Shown here piece by piece: positions 38,905 through 46,930 of a stretch of DNA of 48,460 nucleotides (positions within the stretch are counted from its first letter, which is position 1; each line of letters opens with the position of its first letter). The stretch is taken from NCBI GenBank assembly GCA_021300475.1, contig JAJTDO010000003.1, positions 1 to 48,460 on the forward strand. The letters run 5' to 3'. The notes beneath the pieces were generated by a model. It did no database searches. It was given only the letters and a program-made list of their open reading frames with translations, and was not told where the DNA came from. The stretch comes from Burkholderiales bacterium. Lineage in GTDB: Bacteria > Pseudomonadota > Gammaproteobacteria > Burkholderiales > Burkholderiaceae_B. Both the position numbers and the translations under genes were made by a program.

Positions 38905-41160
38905 ATGTCCTTGGGCAATCTGGGTAAAAGTGCGGTTGCTGCCGGGGCGCTGGCCATCTCCTTTGCCCCGGTCGACATAGGCTACGGTCTGATTGTGTTT
39001 CAAATGCTGGGTCACGGCTATGAAGGCTTGGGCGTGGCATCGGGTTGGCTGGGGGTGTTGGTCAGCACTGCTTTTGTCGCTTTGCGCTTGAATTCCGGGC
39101 ATATTTTTACGTCCGTTCGTCCCGCCCAGACCTTGAGTCTGGCTGCGCTGCTGGGGTTGCTGTTGCACGGCCAGACGTTTGGCTCTGAGGCTGAAAAAGT
39201 CGCTTTGGGTTTGTTGGCCGTGATGGTTTGCACCGCTTTGTCCGGGCTGATTCAGATGTTGATGGGTTATGCCCATGTGGGGCGACTGGTCAGTTTTATA
39301 CCCCGGGCTGTTTTGTCTGGCGTGGCCTCTGCTGCAGCCATCGGTTTGGCGCTCAATGCCAGCAAAACCCTGTTTCGCCTGTTCAGCGCAGGCTTTGTCC
39401 TGCCACCAGAGGCGACGCTTTGGCAAGCGCCCGGGCTCGCCGCCCAAGCCTTGCTTTGGCTGGCTTTCATTGTTGTTGTCCTGGCCTTGATGAACTGGGC
39501 TGCCAGACATCTGGTGTCCTTGAATTGGTCTTTGGTGGGTTTGTGTTCCGGTGTGGTGGCGTATTGGGGCATCAACAGCCTGTTGCCCAATGAGACTTCC
39601 CTGCCTTTGTTGGGCGCAACGCTGCCTGCCATTTCCGTTCCTTCGCAGGCACCTTTTTTTATGTCCGCATGGGTTTTGGCCGGACATCCTGACACCCTGC
39701 CGCAACTGGTACTGCTTGCGCTGCCTTACGCTTTGGTCATTGCCATCATCAATTCACTGGAGGCCTTGGTTTACAACGCTCGTTTTGAACGCAGTACGGA
39801 AATTGTGCATGACCCCCGCAACCTGTTGATTGCCTTGGGGCAAGGTAACTTTTTGGGTGGGGTGCTGGGTGGTTTGCCAGTGTCTTGTTCAAGTACGAAG
39901 ATGGCGCTGGCTTACCAATCCGGTGTCAGGGATTTAAAGGGTGTGGGCTTTCACTCTTTGATGTTGGTGGGTTTGATTCTGGCCACGCCGCTGTATGTGC
40001 ACTTCATTCCGAAGCTGGCAGTCTCGCTCGTGATGTTGTATTTGTCCTGGGTGATGCTGGATGCCTGGTCACGTTTGCAACTGTTTGGTTGGCTGCGACC
40101 TTCTTCTTTGATGGGACGCATCAGGGACCCTCACTCTACCCCGATTATTTTTTTGGTGGTCCTTGCCTCTGCCCTGTTGAGCAACTTGGCCTGGGGTGTG
40201 GCTGTGGGTTTGTTGTGCGCTGTTTTTGTGTTTGTGCAGCGTCAGAGCCAGAGCGTGGTTCGTCGTTGCGGATCCATTTTTTTCCGCCGTTCCGTGGTGA
40301 CGCGCAACGCTGCGCAAAATGAGTGCCTGAAGCTGTTCAGCAACCGGGTTCTGTTTTTTGAGTTGCAGGGCGCCTTGTTCTTTGGCACTTCGGAGCAACT
40401 GCTCAAAGAGATCAGAGGGCTGATGGATGCCGACACTGAGATGGTCATTCTGGATGCCAGAAAGGTGCTGGAAATTGATGATTCCGGCTGTGAGACCATT
40501 GAGCGTTTGCAAGGTGACATGCTCAAACGCGGTGGTGCGCTGGTGTTGTCGGGTTGGAACGAAAATGTACAACGTGTAAGCCGCCTGGAGGTGACACAGC
40601 TCAAACAGGCCATCAAGCAGCCGAGTTTCCGCAGTCTGGACGAAGCCATTGAGTTTGCTGAAGATTTCCTGATCAAACGCCATGGCTCTGAAGAGGCGAA
40701 AACGGAAATATGCGTATTTGATCCGGAAGGCAAGCAGTTGCGCTTGATACAGGCGGTGCCGCAGGCCTTGCGTGCGCGCTTGTTGTTAAACCTTGAGCAC
40801 TGTGAGTTTGCGGATGGGCAGCATATTTTTCACCGTGGCGACCCAAGCAGGCACATGTACATTGTGGTTTGCGGGCGCGTGGACATTTGGCTCAACCATG
40901 CGCGGGAAGATGCTGTCCGTCTGGCGTCTTTCCGGCACGGTGTCAGCTTTGGTGAAATGGGTCTTCTTAGAAACGAGGCCCGAACCGCCGATGCGGTTGC
41001 TGTGGGCGAGGTTCAGGCCTTGTCCCTGTCTCGGGAGAGCCTGGATTTGATGCGCCGTGAGTCGCCCAATCTGCTGGCCCATGTGCTGGAGACCATCAAT
41101 GAAGATCTGGCGTACCGGTTAGGGCAAACCAACGGTGCGCTGCGGCTTGCCCTGGAGTAG
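38905..41160 (+). CDS. SulP anion transporter fused to STAS and cyclic-nucleotide-binding domains
   Basis: This 751-residue membrane protein joins three domains. Residues 1-445 form a SulP/SLC26-type anion transporter with about 12 helices. Residues 478-590 form a STAS domain with the loop EIDDSGCETIE (523-533), whose Ser527 matches the phosphorylatable Ser of anti-sigma antagonists. Residues 615-730 form a cyclic-nucleotide-binding domain with the phosphate-binding cassette FGEMGLLRNEARTA (682-695). Anion uptake gated by cAMP or cGMP is a reasonable inference; the anion (sulfate, bicarbonate, other) is unknown. It is the last gene of the b561 series and ends in a weak hairpin. Confidence 0.9.
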   Translation: MSLGNLGKSAVAAGALAISFAPVDIGYGLIVFQMLGHGYEGLGVASGWLGVLVSTAFVALRLNSGHIFTSVRPAQTLSLAALLGLLLHGQTFGSEAEKVALGLLAVMVCTALSGLIQMLMGYAHVGRLVSFIPRAVLSGVASAAAIGLALNASKTLFRLFSAGFVLPPEATLWQAPGLAAQALLWLAFIVVVLALMNWAARHLVSLNWSLVGLCSGVVAYWGINSLLPNETSLPLLGATLPAISVPSQAPFFMSAWVLAGHPDTLPQLVLLALPYALVIAIINSLEALVYNARFERSTEIVHDPRNLLIALGQGNFLGGVLGGLPVSCSSTKMALAYQSGVRDLKGVGFHSLMLVGLILATPLYVHFIPKLAVSLVMLYLSWVMLDAWSRLQLFGWLRPSSLMGRIRDPHSTPIIFLVVLASALLSNLAWGVAVGLLCAVFVFVQRQSQSVVRRCGSIFFRRSVVTRNAAQNECLKLFSNRVLFFELQGALFFGTSEQLLKEIRGLMDADTEMVILDARKVLEIDDSGCETIERLQGDMLKRGGALVLSGWNENVQRVSRLEVTQLKQAIKQPSFRSLDEAIEFAEDFLIKRHGSEEAKTEICVFDPEGKQLRLIQAVPQALRARLLLNLEHCEFADGQHIFHRGDPSRHMYIVVCGRVDIWLNHAREDAVRLASFRHGVSFGEMGLLRNEARTADAVAVGEVQALSLSRESLDLMRRESPNLLAHVLETINEDLAYRLGQTNGALRLALE

Positions 41161-41169
41161 GTTTGGTCC

Positions 41170-41186
41170 AACCGTTGCAAACGGTT
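41170..41186. terminator. Weak bidirectional hairpin between SulP and CBS genes
   Basis: AACCGTT (41170-41176) and AACGGTT (41180-41186) flank a GCA loop between convergent genes. There is only a diffuse T-rich stretch on either side, so it is a weak candidate. Confidence 0.4.
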
Positions 41187-41197
41187 TGAGCAGATTT

Positions 41198-41797
41198 TCA
41201 GGCCTGAGAGATCGCCGCTTCAATTTGTGAGAACGTGTAGGCCTTTAAGGGATCCACTACGGCAATGCCCATCTGGCGTGCAATTTGTGTGGATGAATAC
41301 AGGCCAATGACGGTGAAGTCGCCACCTTCTTTGCTGGTGGTGACCAAAGCGTGTTGGCGTCCCCTGCTTTTCAGGGTGGAAATGATGTGTCCCAACTCGG
41401 CCTTCACAACCTTTCCGTAGTCCAGAAATTCCAGATCACAGGCCTTTGTCATTAAATCGTCCACGGTAAGCTCTGGGACCCGTCTGGCAGAGCCTGTGGC
41501 CGTTTTAATCGATTTTTCCCCGGCCAGGTCTGTCGCTGTGATCAACCCCGACAATTCTCCGCGCGCCCCTTTTACGAAAAGCAGTTTCACGCCGCAAACA
41601 ATCATGGTTGTGCGGGCCTGTTCAAGCGTGGCGTCGCCCGTGATGCTGATGGGGTGTATTTTGCGCAGATCCGTCATGGCTTCAACGGCGGGTGAGTCTT
41701 GGGTCAAGACATTGGGTAGGGTGGGGTCTGCCAGATCAAGCGTTGCTGAGCCGTGAAGTGTGCTGTGGGAAAGCGCTGCGTAGAATTGCCGAATCAT
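41198..41797 (-). CDS. CBS-pair domain protein
   Basis: CBS pairs bind adenosyl nucleotides and act as cellular energy or redox sensors. The 199-residue protein has two CBS motifs, about 45-100 (HPISITGDATLEQARTTMIV, GLITATDLAG) and 110-190 (VDDLMTKACD, VIGLYSSTQIARQMG). No catalytic or transport domain is attached. The first 45 residues are unrelated to the family. It is separated from the upstream decarboxylase operon by a strong terminator, so it is a separate transcript. Partner unknown. Confidence 0.85.
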   Translation of the reverse strand: MIRQFYAALSHSTLHGSATLDLADPTLPNVLTQDSPAVEAMTDLRKIHPISITGDATLEQARTTMIVCGVKLLFVKGARGELSGLITATDLAGEKSIKTATGSARRVPELTVDDLMTKACDLEFLDYGKVVKAELGHIISTLKSRGRQHALVTTSKEGGDFTVIGLYSSTQIARQMGIAVVDPLKAYTFSQIEAAISQA

Positions 41798-41860
41798 TTC
41801 TGAAGCCCCGAAGAATCCATTGACACTTAACTGTCCATCTTTTGCATGAAAGTGGCAAGC

Positions 41861-41900
41861 GAAAAAAAAGCCCCGGAAATTTTGTAATCTCCGGGGCTTT
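41861..41900 (-). terminator. Terminator of the hydroxybutyrate/decarboxylase operon
   Basis: AAAGCCCCGGA (41867-41877) pairs with TCCGGGGCTTT (41890-41900) over 11 bp. On the minus strand it is followed by a run of eight Ts. It starts 24 nt after the stop of the second decarboxylase. Confidence 0.93.
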
Positions 41901-41924
41901 CTCTAACACGCTGTTTTACTGAAA

Positions 41925-42671
41925 TTATTTTGCCAAATAGTCGTGCAAAACCCGACCGTAGGGCAATGTCATATCAGTGACAAATTGTTTCCCGCCAATA
42001 ATTTTACGAATTGGCAAGTCAGCAAAAGGTGCATTCACAGAAGGAATCAGTTCCAGACGGGCTGGACCTGTCCAAGCGCCTTTAACAGTGATGTTCGTGA
42101 AATTAACGCCAACCAGTTGTGCAATCGCAGGTTTTCCGTCGATGTCAGGAATGATTTTCAAGGTCACTTGCGTGCGCTTGAGCATTTCTTCTGCGCGAGC
42201 GATGTTGCCTGCATCAAAAGCGTCGTGCTTATACACCATGGTGCCCGTGGCCACGCGCTGTCCTGCGTAAACCAGATTGCCTGTCAGGGTGTCGCCTGTC
42301 ACTTTCAAAACTGGCTGACCGTGCTTCATCGGGTAGCCCCAGATCTCGCGGCCACCGGCCAAAGGTGGGCAGTTGTCTACCACCATCTGGCTGATGAAAA
42401 CGCAAGACTCGCCCTTGAACTTGCAGGGAATGGTCTGGGCTGCGGCAGCGTAGGCACCAAAGCCTTCGCCATCGGGCAAGTCCAGCCACTGGAATGAAAC
42501 CACGTTGCCATCGGGTTCTAGCGGTTCGGGCAGCAAGGCACGAATTGCATCAGCGTCGGTTTCGTAGCTGACGATCATGTATTGCCGATCGAAAAACTTG
42601 TAAGGCCCTCTTGGGAAGGTGGGACTTTGCAAGGGCATGGAAGGTAGTGCGCGGACGTCGGCCTTGTTCAT
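41925..42671 (-). CDS. Acetoacetate decarboxylase paralogue lacking key catalytic residues
   Basis: This 248-residue protein is clearly of the acetoacetate decarboxylase fold and aligns with its upstream neighbour end to end (for example PSMP, GPYKFFDRQYMIVSYETDA, PEPLEP, GGREIWGYP, DTLTG, GGKQF). The residue equal to the Schiff-base Lys (YPKK) is Met115 in GYPMKHG. The two catalytic glutamates are replaced by Gln61 and Ala76, while Arg29 is kept. It probably does not decarboxylate acetoacetate by the known mechanism. It could be a non-catalytic partner of the intact copy, a different enzyme, or a regulator. Its ATG overlaps the stop of that copy (ATGA), implying coupled synthesis. Confidence 0.9.
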   Translation of the reverse strand: MNKADVRALPSMPLQSPTFPRGPYKFFDRQYMIVSYETDADAIRALLPEPLEPDGNVVSFQWLDLPDGEGFGAYAAAAQTIPCKFKGESCVFISQMVVDNCPPLAGGREIWGYPMKHGQPVLKVTGDTLTGNLVYAGQRVATGTMVYKHDAFDAGNIARAEEMLKRTQVTLKIIPDIDGKPAIAQLVGVNFTNITVKGAWTGPARLELIPSVNAPFADLPIRKIIGGKQFVTDMTLPYGRVLHDYLAK

Positions 42672-43423
42672 GCGTCTTGATCCTTCAGGTAGTCATACAG
42701 CACACGGCCGTGGGGCAGTGTCAGGTCGCCGATGAAGTGCTTGCCACCCACAATCTTCTTGATGGGAAGATCTGCAGCCGGAGCGTTTACGTGAGGAATC
42801 AAGTGCAGGCGTGCGGGTGACAACCAGCTGCCCTTGATGGTGACATCAATCAGATTGTAGGCAACGAGCTGGCAGATTTTTGGTTTGCCATCAACGTCGG
42901 GAATAATCTTCAGGTTGCACTGTGTTTTGGTCATCGCCTTGGCCATGGCTTCGACACCACCGGGTGACTCTTGGTGTTTGTAGGCCATGGTACCCATTGC
43001 CACCATCTGACCGGCGTAATGCAGGGTGCCTGTCAGGGTGTCGGATGCAACTTCCAGCTTTGGATGCGCATACTTCTTCGGGAAACCCCAAATTTCACGA
43101 CCAGCAGAAATGGGAGGCTCGTCGTCCAGGTACATTTGCGCTGTGAAGTTGATTGGCTCACCCTTGTACAGACAAGGAATGACCACGCCACTTTCAGTGT
43201 AGTCGCCAAAGCCTGAGCTGTCGGGCATGCGGATCCACTCGTACAGCACGTGGCCGTCAGGGTTGGGTTCCAAAGGCTCAGGTACCGCTGCACGCAGCAG
43301 GTCTTTGTCGGTTTCATAAGTCACGATCATGTATTCGCGATTTACAAAACGGTAAGGACCCATTGGATAGCTTGGGCTGGCTGCCGGCATTGACGGCAGC
43401 TTGAGGATGTCTTCAACTTTCAT
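42668..43423 (-). CDS. adc: Acetoacetate decarboxylase
   Basis: The enzyme converts acetoacetate to acetone and CO2 through a Schiff base on Lys. The 251-residue protein keeps all known key residues at the expected places: Arg29, Glu62, Glu77, and Lys116-Lys117 in GREIWGFPKKYAHP. It lies directly after the patatin-like gene in an operon led by 3-hydroxybutyrate dehydrogenase, which produces acetoacetate. The last four bases overlap the start of an altered second copy. Activity on acetoacetate is inferred from residues and context. Confidence 0.92.
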   Translation of the reverse strand: MKVEDILKLPSMPAASPSYPMGPYRFVNREYMIVTYETDKDLLRAAVPEPLEPNPDGHVLYEWIRMPDSSGFGDYTESGVVIPCLYKGEPINFTAQMYLDDEPPISAGREIWGFPKKYAHPKLEVASDTLTGTLHYAGQMVAMGTMAYKHQESPGGVEAMAKAMTKTQCNLKIIPDVDGKPKICQLVAYNLIDVTIKGSWLSPARLHLIPHVNAPAADLPIKKIVGGKHFIGDLTLPHGRVLYDYLKDQDA

Positions 43424-43434
43424 TCATTTTCCTT

Positions 43435-44484
43435 TCAAAGGAACTCTTTGGCCAGGTCGACAGACGAGCGCACGCCAATGTGTTCGAAATTGTTTTTCAG
43501 CCATTCGCTTGCCACTGCGCGACCACGGTCACGCAACATGGTCAGGAAGTCCCAGTCATTGAGGAACTTGCTGGAAACGGACAGATCAGACAAGGCCTGA
43601 TCAGCGCGCATGGAGTGCATCAAGACAGGTTTGAGCTTGCCTGCGTGTTCATCCTTGATCCATCCATCAGCGATCAGCTTTTGAACAAAGTGAATTGCAC
43701 GCAATTCCTTGATCAACGCGCAGTTGAATGTGATTTCATTCATGCGGTTGAAAATGTCTTGTGAAGACATCGGAGGTGCGGGACGCTCAATCGGATTGAT
43801 GTGAACAATCAGTGTGTCCTGGGTGTCAGTGCTGTAGAACAGCGGATACAACACCGGGTTGCCCATGAAGCCGCCGTCCCAGAAGTACTCGCCGTCAATT
43901 TCAACGGCTTGAAACAGGTAAGGCAGGCAGGCTGAGGCCAACACTGCGTCTGCGGTCACTTCTTCCGTTCCAAAAACCCTGGCTTTGCCGGTGCGCACGT
44001 TGGTGGCTGACAAAAACAGTTTGGTCTTGGAGTTTTTTTCCAGGTCTTCGAAGTCCACCACGGATTCCAGCACTTCCTTCAACGGATTGAAGTTGGTGGG
44101 GTTCAGTTGGTAGGGTGAAAACGAGTGGGTGATCATTTTGAACATCTCGGATGCAATCGAGTTGTCCAAGCTGTGACCAAACAGCATCTTTTCCAGAGGT
44201 GAGCGCTTGATGGGGCTGTATTTCTCGCCGGCATCGGAAATCGCTTTCCAGAATTGATGAAGTTTTTCACGGGCAGCGTCCGGGCCCTTGATGGCGCCGT
44301 AGGCATACACAACAGCATTCATTGAGCCTGCGCTGGTGCCTGACACGCCTTCGATTTCTATGCGACCATCTTCGAGCAAGCGATCGATCACGCCCCAGGC
44401 GAAAGCGCCGTGAGCGCCGCCACCTTGCAATGCGAGATTGATTTTTTTAATCTCGTTTGCGGGCGTTTTTTTGGTTGTTGCCAT
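43435..44484 (-). CDS. Patatin-like phospholipase
   Basis: This is a predicted acyl hydrolase with the patatin Ser-Asp dyad: oxyanion-hole LALQGGGAHGAFAWGV near the N-terminus, nucleophile GVSGTSAGSMNA, and Asp in the DGGFMGNP motif. The protein has 349 residues and no signal peptide, so it should act in the cytoplasm. It sits between 3-hydroxybutyrate dehydrogenase and acetoacetate decarboxylase, an arrangement known in other Burkholderiales. A role in releasing storage lipid or polyhydroxybutyrate-associated material is likely but unproven. Confidence 0.92.
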   Translation of the reverse strand: MATTKKTPANEIKKINLALQGGGAHGAFAWGVIDRLLEDGRIEIEGVSGTSAGSMNAVVYAYGAIKGPDAAREKLHQFWKAISDAGEKYSPIKRSPLEKMLFGHSLDNSIASEMFKMITHSFSPYQLNPTNFNPLKEVLESVVDFEDLEKNSKTKLFLSATNVRTGKARVFGTEEVTADAVLASACLPYLFQAVEIDGEYFWDGGFMGNPVLYPLFYSTDTQDTLIVHINPIERPAPPMSSQDIFNRMNEITFNCALIKELRAIHFVQKLIADGWIKDEHAGKLKPVLMHSMRADQALSDLSVSSKFLNDWDFLTMLRDRGRAVASEWLKNNFEHIGVRSSVDLAKEFL

Positions 44485-44506
44485 TTTATTGTTCCTGTCG
44501 CTTCAG

Positions 44507-45289
44507 TTATTGGGCGGTCCAGCCGCCTTCAACTGCAATGTGTGTGCCGGTGATCGAAGCGGCTGAGTCTGAGCACAGGAACAAGGATGTACCTGCGATT
44601 TCTTCAACTGTTACGAAACGCTTGGTAGGCTGTGCAGCCAACAAAACATTTTTGATCACTTCTTCTTCTGAAATGCCGCGGGCTTTTGCAGTATCGGGAA
44701 TCTGCTTTTGCACCAACGGTGTCAAAACATAGCCTGGGCAGATGCTGTTGGCAGTGATGCCGTTTTCAGCCAATTCCAGAGCAATGGTTGTTGTGAAACC
44801 CAGGATGCCGTGTTTGGCGGCAACATAGGCTGTCTTGAACTTGGAAGCCACCAAACCGTGGGCAGACGCCACGTTGATGATTCGGCCCCAGCCCTTGGAT
44901 TTCATGTAAGGCACGGCACAGCGTGTGGTGTGGAAGGCAGAGGTCAGGTTGATGGCCAGAATTGCATCCCACTTTGCCGTTGGAAATTCTTCCACGGGGC
45001 AAACGTGCTGAATACCAGCGTTGTTGATCAGAATGTCCACACCGCCAAAGGTGTCGGCTGCACGCTTCATCATGGCTTCAATCTGGTCAGGCTTGCTCAT
45101 GTCGGCGCCGTCATACAGAACTTTCACGCCAAATTTGCTTTCCAGGCCGGCACGGATACCCTCGATTTCGGCTGCATCGCCAAAACCATTGATCACCATG
45201 TTGATGCCTGCGGCTGCGAAACCTTCAGCAATACCAAGACCGATACCGCTGGTTGAACCTGTAATGACTGCGCACTTGCCTTTTAACAT
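44507..45289 (-). CDS. 3-hydroxybutyrate dehydrogenase
   Basis: The enzyme interconverts D-3-hydroxybutyrate and acetoacetate with NAD+, the entry to use of polyhydroxybutyrate. The 260-residue SDR has TGSTSGIGLGIAEGFAAAG, NNAGIQHVCPVEEFP (His in the motif typical of this enzyme), SAHGLVAS and YVAAKHGILGF. It ends GTHIAVEGGWTAQ, as in bacterial BdhA/HbdH. I chose the ATG at 45289, preceded by GAGGAGAG; the frame stays open upstream for 46 codons without any family match. It begins the operon. Confidence 0.95.
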   Translation of the reverse strand: MLKGKCAVITGSTSGIGLGIAEGFAAAGINMVINGFGDAAEIEGIRAGLESKFGVKVLYDGADMSKPDQIEAMMKRAADTFGGVDILINNAGIQHVCPVEEFPTAKWDAILAINLTSAFHTTRCAVPYMKSKGWGRIINVASAHGLVASKFKTAYVAAKHGILGFTTTIALELAENGITANSICPGYVLTPLVQKQIPDTAKARGISEEEVIKNVLLAAQPTKRFVTVEEIAGTSLFLCSDSAASITGTHIAVEGGWTAQ

Positions 45290-45397
45290 TGAGAACTCTC
45301 CTCTGAGCTGTTTTTTTGGGAATTGGGAAACTGCGATGGCAAAGCGCCCCCGGACTTTATTGCTGAAAGTCTTTTTGGCGCATTTAACGAAACAGTA

Positions 45398-45427
45398 TGT
45401 ATACAAAATATACGAACTCGCCTGCAA
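45398..45427 (-). promoter_or_regulatory. Promoter of the hydroxybutyrate operon
   Basis: On the minus strand TTGCAG (complement of 45422-45427), an 18-nt spacer, then TATACA (complement of 45398-45403). The leader to the dehydrogenase ATG would be about 100 nt. Confidence 0.55.
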
Positions 45428-45562
45428 ACAGATGAACTTTAAGATTTCTTTTTCTTAAAGTGAAAATCTTTGTGTAATGTTTGGAGGGGCTTTTCACTTG
45501 GATGTGCGGCAAATGGATTTGAGGATATGCTCGAAAATAATTCATTTGAAGAACTTTACTTT

Positions 45563-45582
45563 TAGTGCACAAGTGTTCACTA
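45563..45582. promoter_or_regulatory. Imperfect palindrome at the hydrolase promoter
   Basis: TAGTGCACAAGTGTTCACTA has outer 5-bp arms TAGTG/CACTA and inner ACA/TGT pairs. It lies between a TTTACT (45555-45560) and ACTATA (45579-45584), a possible -35/-10 pair. This is the size and location of a repressor site, but no regulator gene is in the neighbourhood. Confidence 0.45.
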
Positions 45583-45640
45583 TACGATCAAACGCCGACG
45601 ATTTGAGTGAGCGTTTTTTACGAACTCAAGGAGTGATGAA

Positions 45641-46930
45641 ATGACCTCAGACAAATTAAATGATTCGAATCAGAACACTGCTGCCAATAACGGCTTGCCC
45701 ACACCCGTTCTGTCTCTTAGCGACAATGTTTCGGCGGAAAGCCAGTTGCGCATGAAAAAAACCGCGGCGGCAGTGGATGTGGCCGGCGTGATTTTCGACC
45801 AGGCCACTACACGTGTACACGAGTTTCACCGCGCCATCAGCGACAAACCGCTTGCCGTGGTGAATGCTGGTCTGGGCCAGTTGGCCAAACCGGTGACTGC
45901 CCTGCACAACGGAATTACTGACCTTGTGTATGGATCTGTAAGGGTGCTTGGCAAGGGCTTGTTCACGGCTGGAGCCGCGACCTTGAAGGCCGCCTCGCCG
46001 TTTGTTAATTTTTCGCCCGCCACACCAGCGTACGACAAGAATTTAAATGCAGTGGCCAGCGCCGTCAGCGGTATCGTGGGTGACCAGCTTGCCGCTGGCA
46101 AAAGCGCGCTTGCTCCTGAACTCGGTTTCTACCATGCCCAACAAAAGCTGGCCTTGAACACTGCAGCGTTGGCCCAGGCCTACCCTGAGGCTTCTGAACA
46201 CTTGGTGGTTTTTGTGCACGGACTTTGCTGCAACGAAGACAGCTGGTGGATGTTTTCAAATCCGGCAAGCCCATCGGCACAAAAGGGATCGTACGGCGAT
46301 CACCTGGAGTCGCTGGGCGGGCGTTCTGCGTTGTATGTGCGCTACAACACAGGGCTCACAGTCAAGACCAACGGTCGCCGCCTGAAGCGTGAACTCGAAG
46401 CTTTGGTCGCGCAGTGGCCGGTGCCGGTGAAACGTGTGACCTTGGTTGGTCACAGCATGGGCGGTTTGGTGTCGCGGGTGGTGTTGGACCAAGCCATTGG
46501 TACCAAGTCCCCTTTGGTGGCCTTGCTTCAAGATGTGGTGTGCATTGGTTCTCCTCATGAAGGTTCACCGCTGGCGAGAGTTTCCGCCAAAGGCGAGACC
46601 TTGTTCGACATTTTTGACCTCTCCAGACCGGTTTCAAAGGTGTTGGGTGTCCGGTCCAAGGGTGTTCGCAATTTGGAGCAGGGGTTGGGTACTACGCCGG
46701 TGACGCAATACCTCGGTGTGAAGTTCCATTTGCTCGGCTCCACCATCGGCACCTTCGAACAACCCAAGCTGGCAGACACCATTGGCGACGGTTTGGTGCG
46801 GATCACCAGCTCTTTGTCGGCTGACGGTCGTCCTGAGTCCTTGGTGGCTTACGAGCGTACGAACCATATGCAACTGCTCAACGATGCTAAGATTCGCGCC
46901 AAGTTAGAGGAATTAACGGGCATCGCATGA
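45641..46930 (+). CDS. Alpha/beta hydrolase (lipase-like)
   Basis: This 429-residue protein has a C-terminal alpha/beta-hydrolase domain (about 185-425) with the oxyanion region FVHGLCCNEDSWW, the nucleophile elbow GHSMGG (270-275, Ser272) and a late His in YERTNHMQLL. The first 180 residues have no recognised domain: Ala/Val-rich helices, possibly amphipathic, that could attach it to a lipid surface. There is no signal peptide. The ATG follows AAGGAG. It overlaps the MFS gene by four bases and is divergent from the hydroxybutyrate operon, so a storage-lipid or polyester substrate is plausible. Confidence 0.88.
   Translation: MTSDKLNDSNQNTAANNGLPTPVLSLSDNVSAESQLRMKKTAAAVDVAGVIFDQATTRVHEFHRAISDKPLAVVNAGLGQLAKPVTALHNGITDLVYGSVRVLGKGLFTAGAATLKAASPFVNFSPATPAYDKNLNAVASAVSGIVGDQLAAGKSALAPELGFYHAQQKLALNTAALAQAYPEASEHLVVFVHGLCCNEDSWWMFSNPASPSAQKGSYGDHLESLGGRSALYVRYNTGLTVKTNGRRLKRELEALVAQWPVPVKRVTLVGHSMGGLVSRVVLDQAIGTKSPLVALLQDVVCIGSPHEGSPLARVSAKGETLFDIFDLSRPVSKVLGVRSKGVRNLEQGLGTTPVTQYLGVKFHLLGSTIGTFEQPKLADTIGDGLVRITSSLSADGRPESLVAYERTNHMQLLNDAKIRAKLEELTGIA

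Larger units (their letters stand above)
45290..45640. other. Divergent gap between hydroxybutyrate dehydrogenase and hydrolase genes
   Basis: This 351-bp non-coding region separates two divergent operons. It contains the leftward promoter (45398-45427), a 7-bp hairpin AAGATTT/AAATCTT (45441-45447/45464-45470), and an imperfect 20-bp palindrome over the rightward promoter (45563-45582). A GTATAC palindrome at 45399-45404 overlaps the leftward -10 box. Nothing coding is seen. Confidence 0.6.

Noticed and set aside
38695-39705. 336-codon open frame antisense to yceI-SulP
   Set aside because: Its Gln/His-rich, low-complexity translation is typical of a reverse-frame shadow, and it crosses the start regions of two real genes.
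45290-45427. 46-codon N-terminal extension of 3-hydroxybutyrate dehydrogenase
   Set aside because: The extension lacks family similarity and includes promoter-like DNA; a strong ribosome binding site precedes the ATG at 45289.
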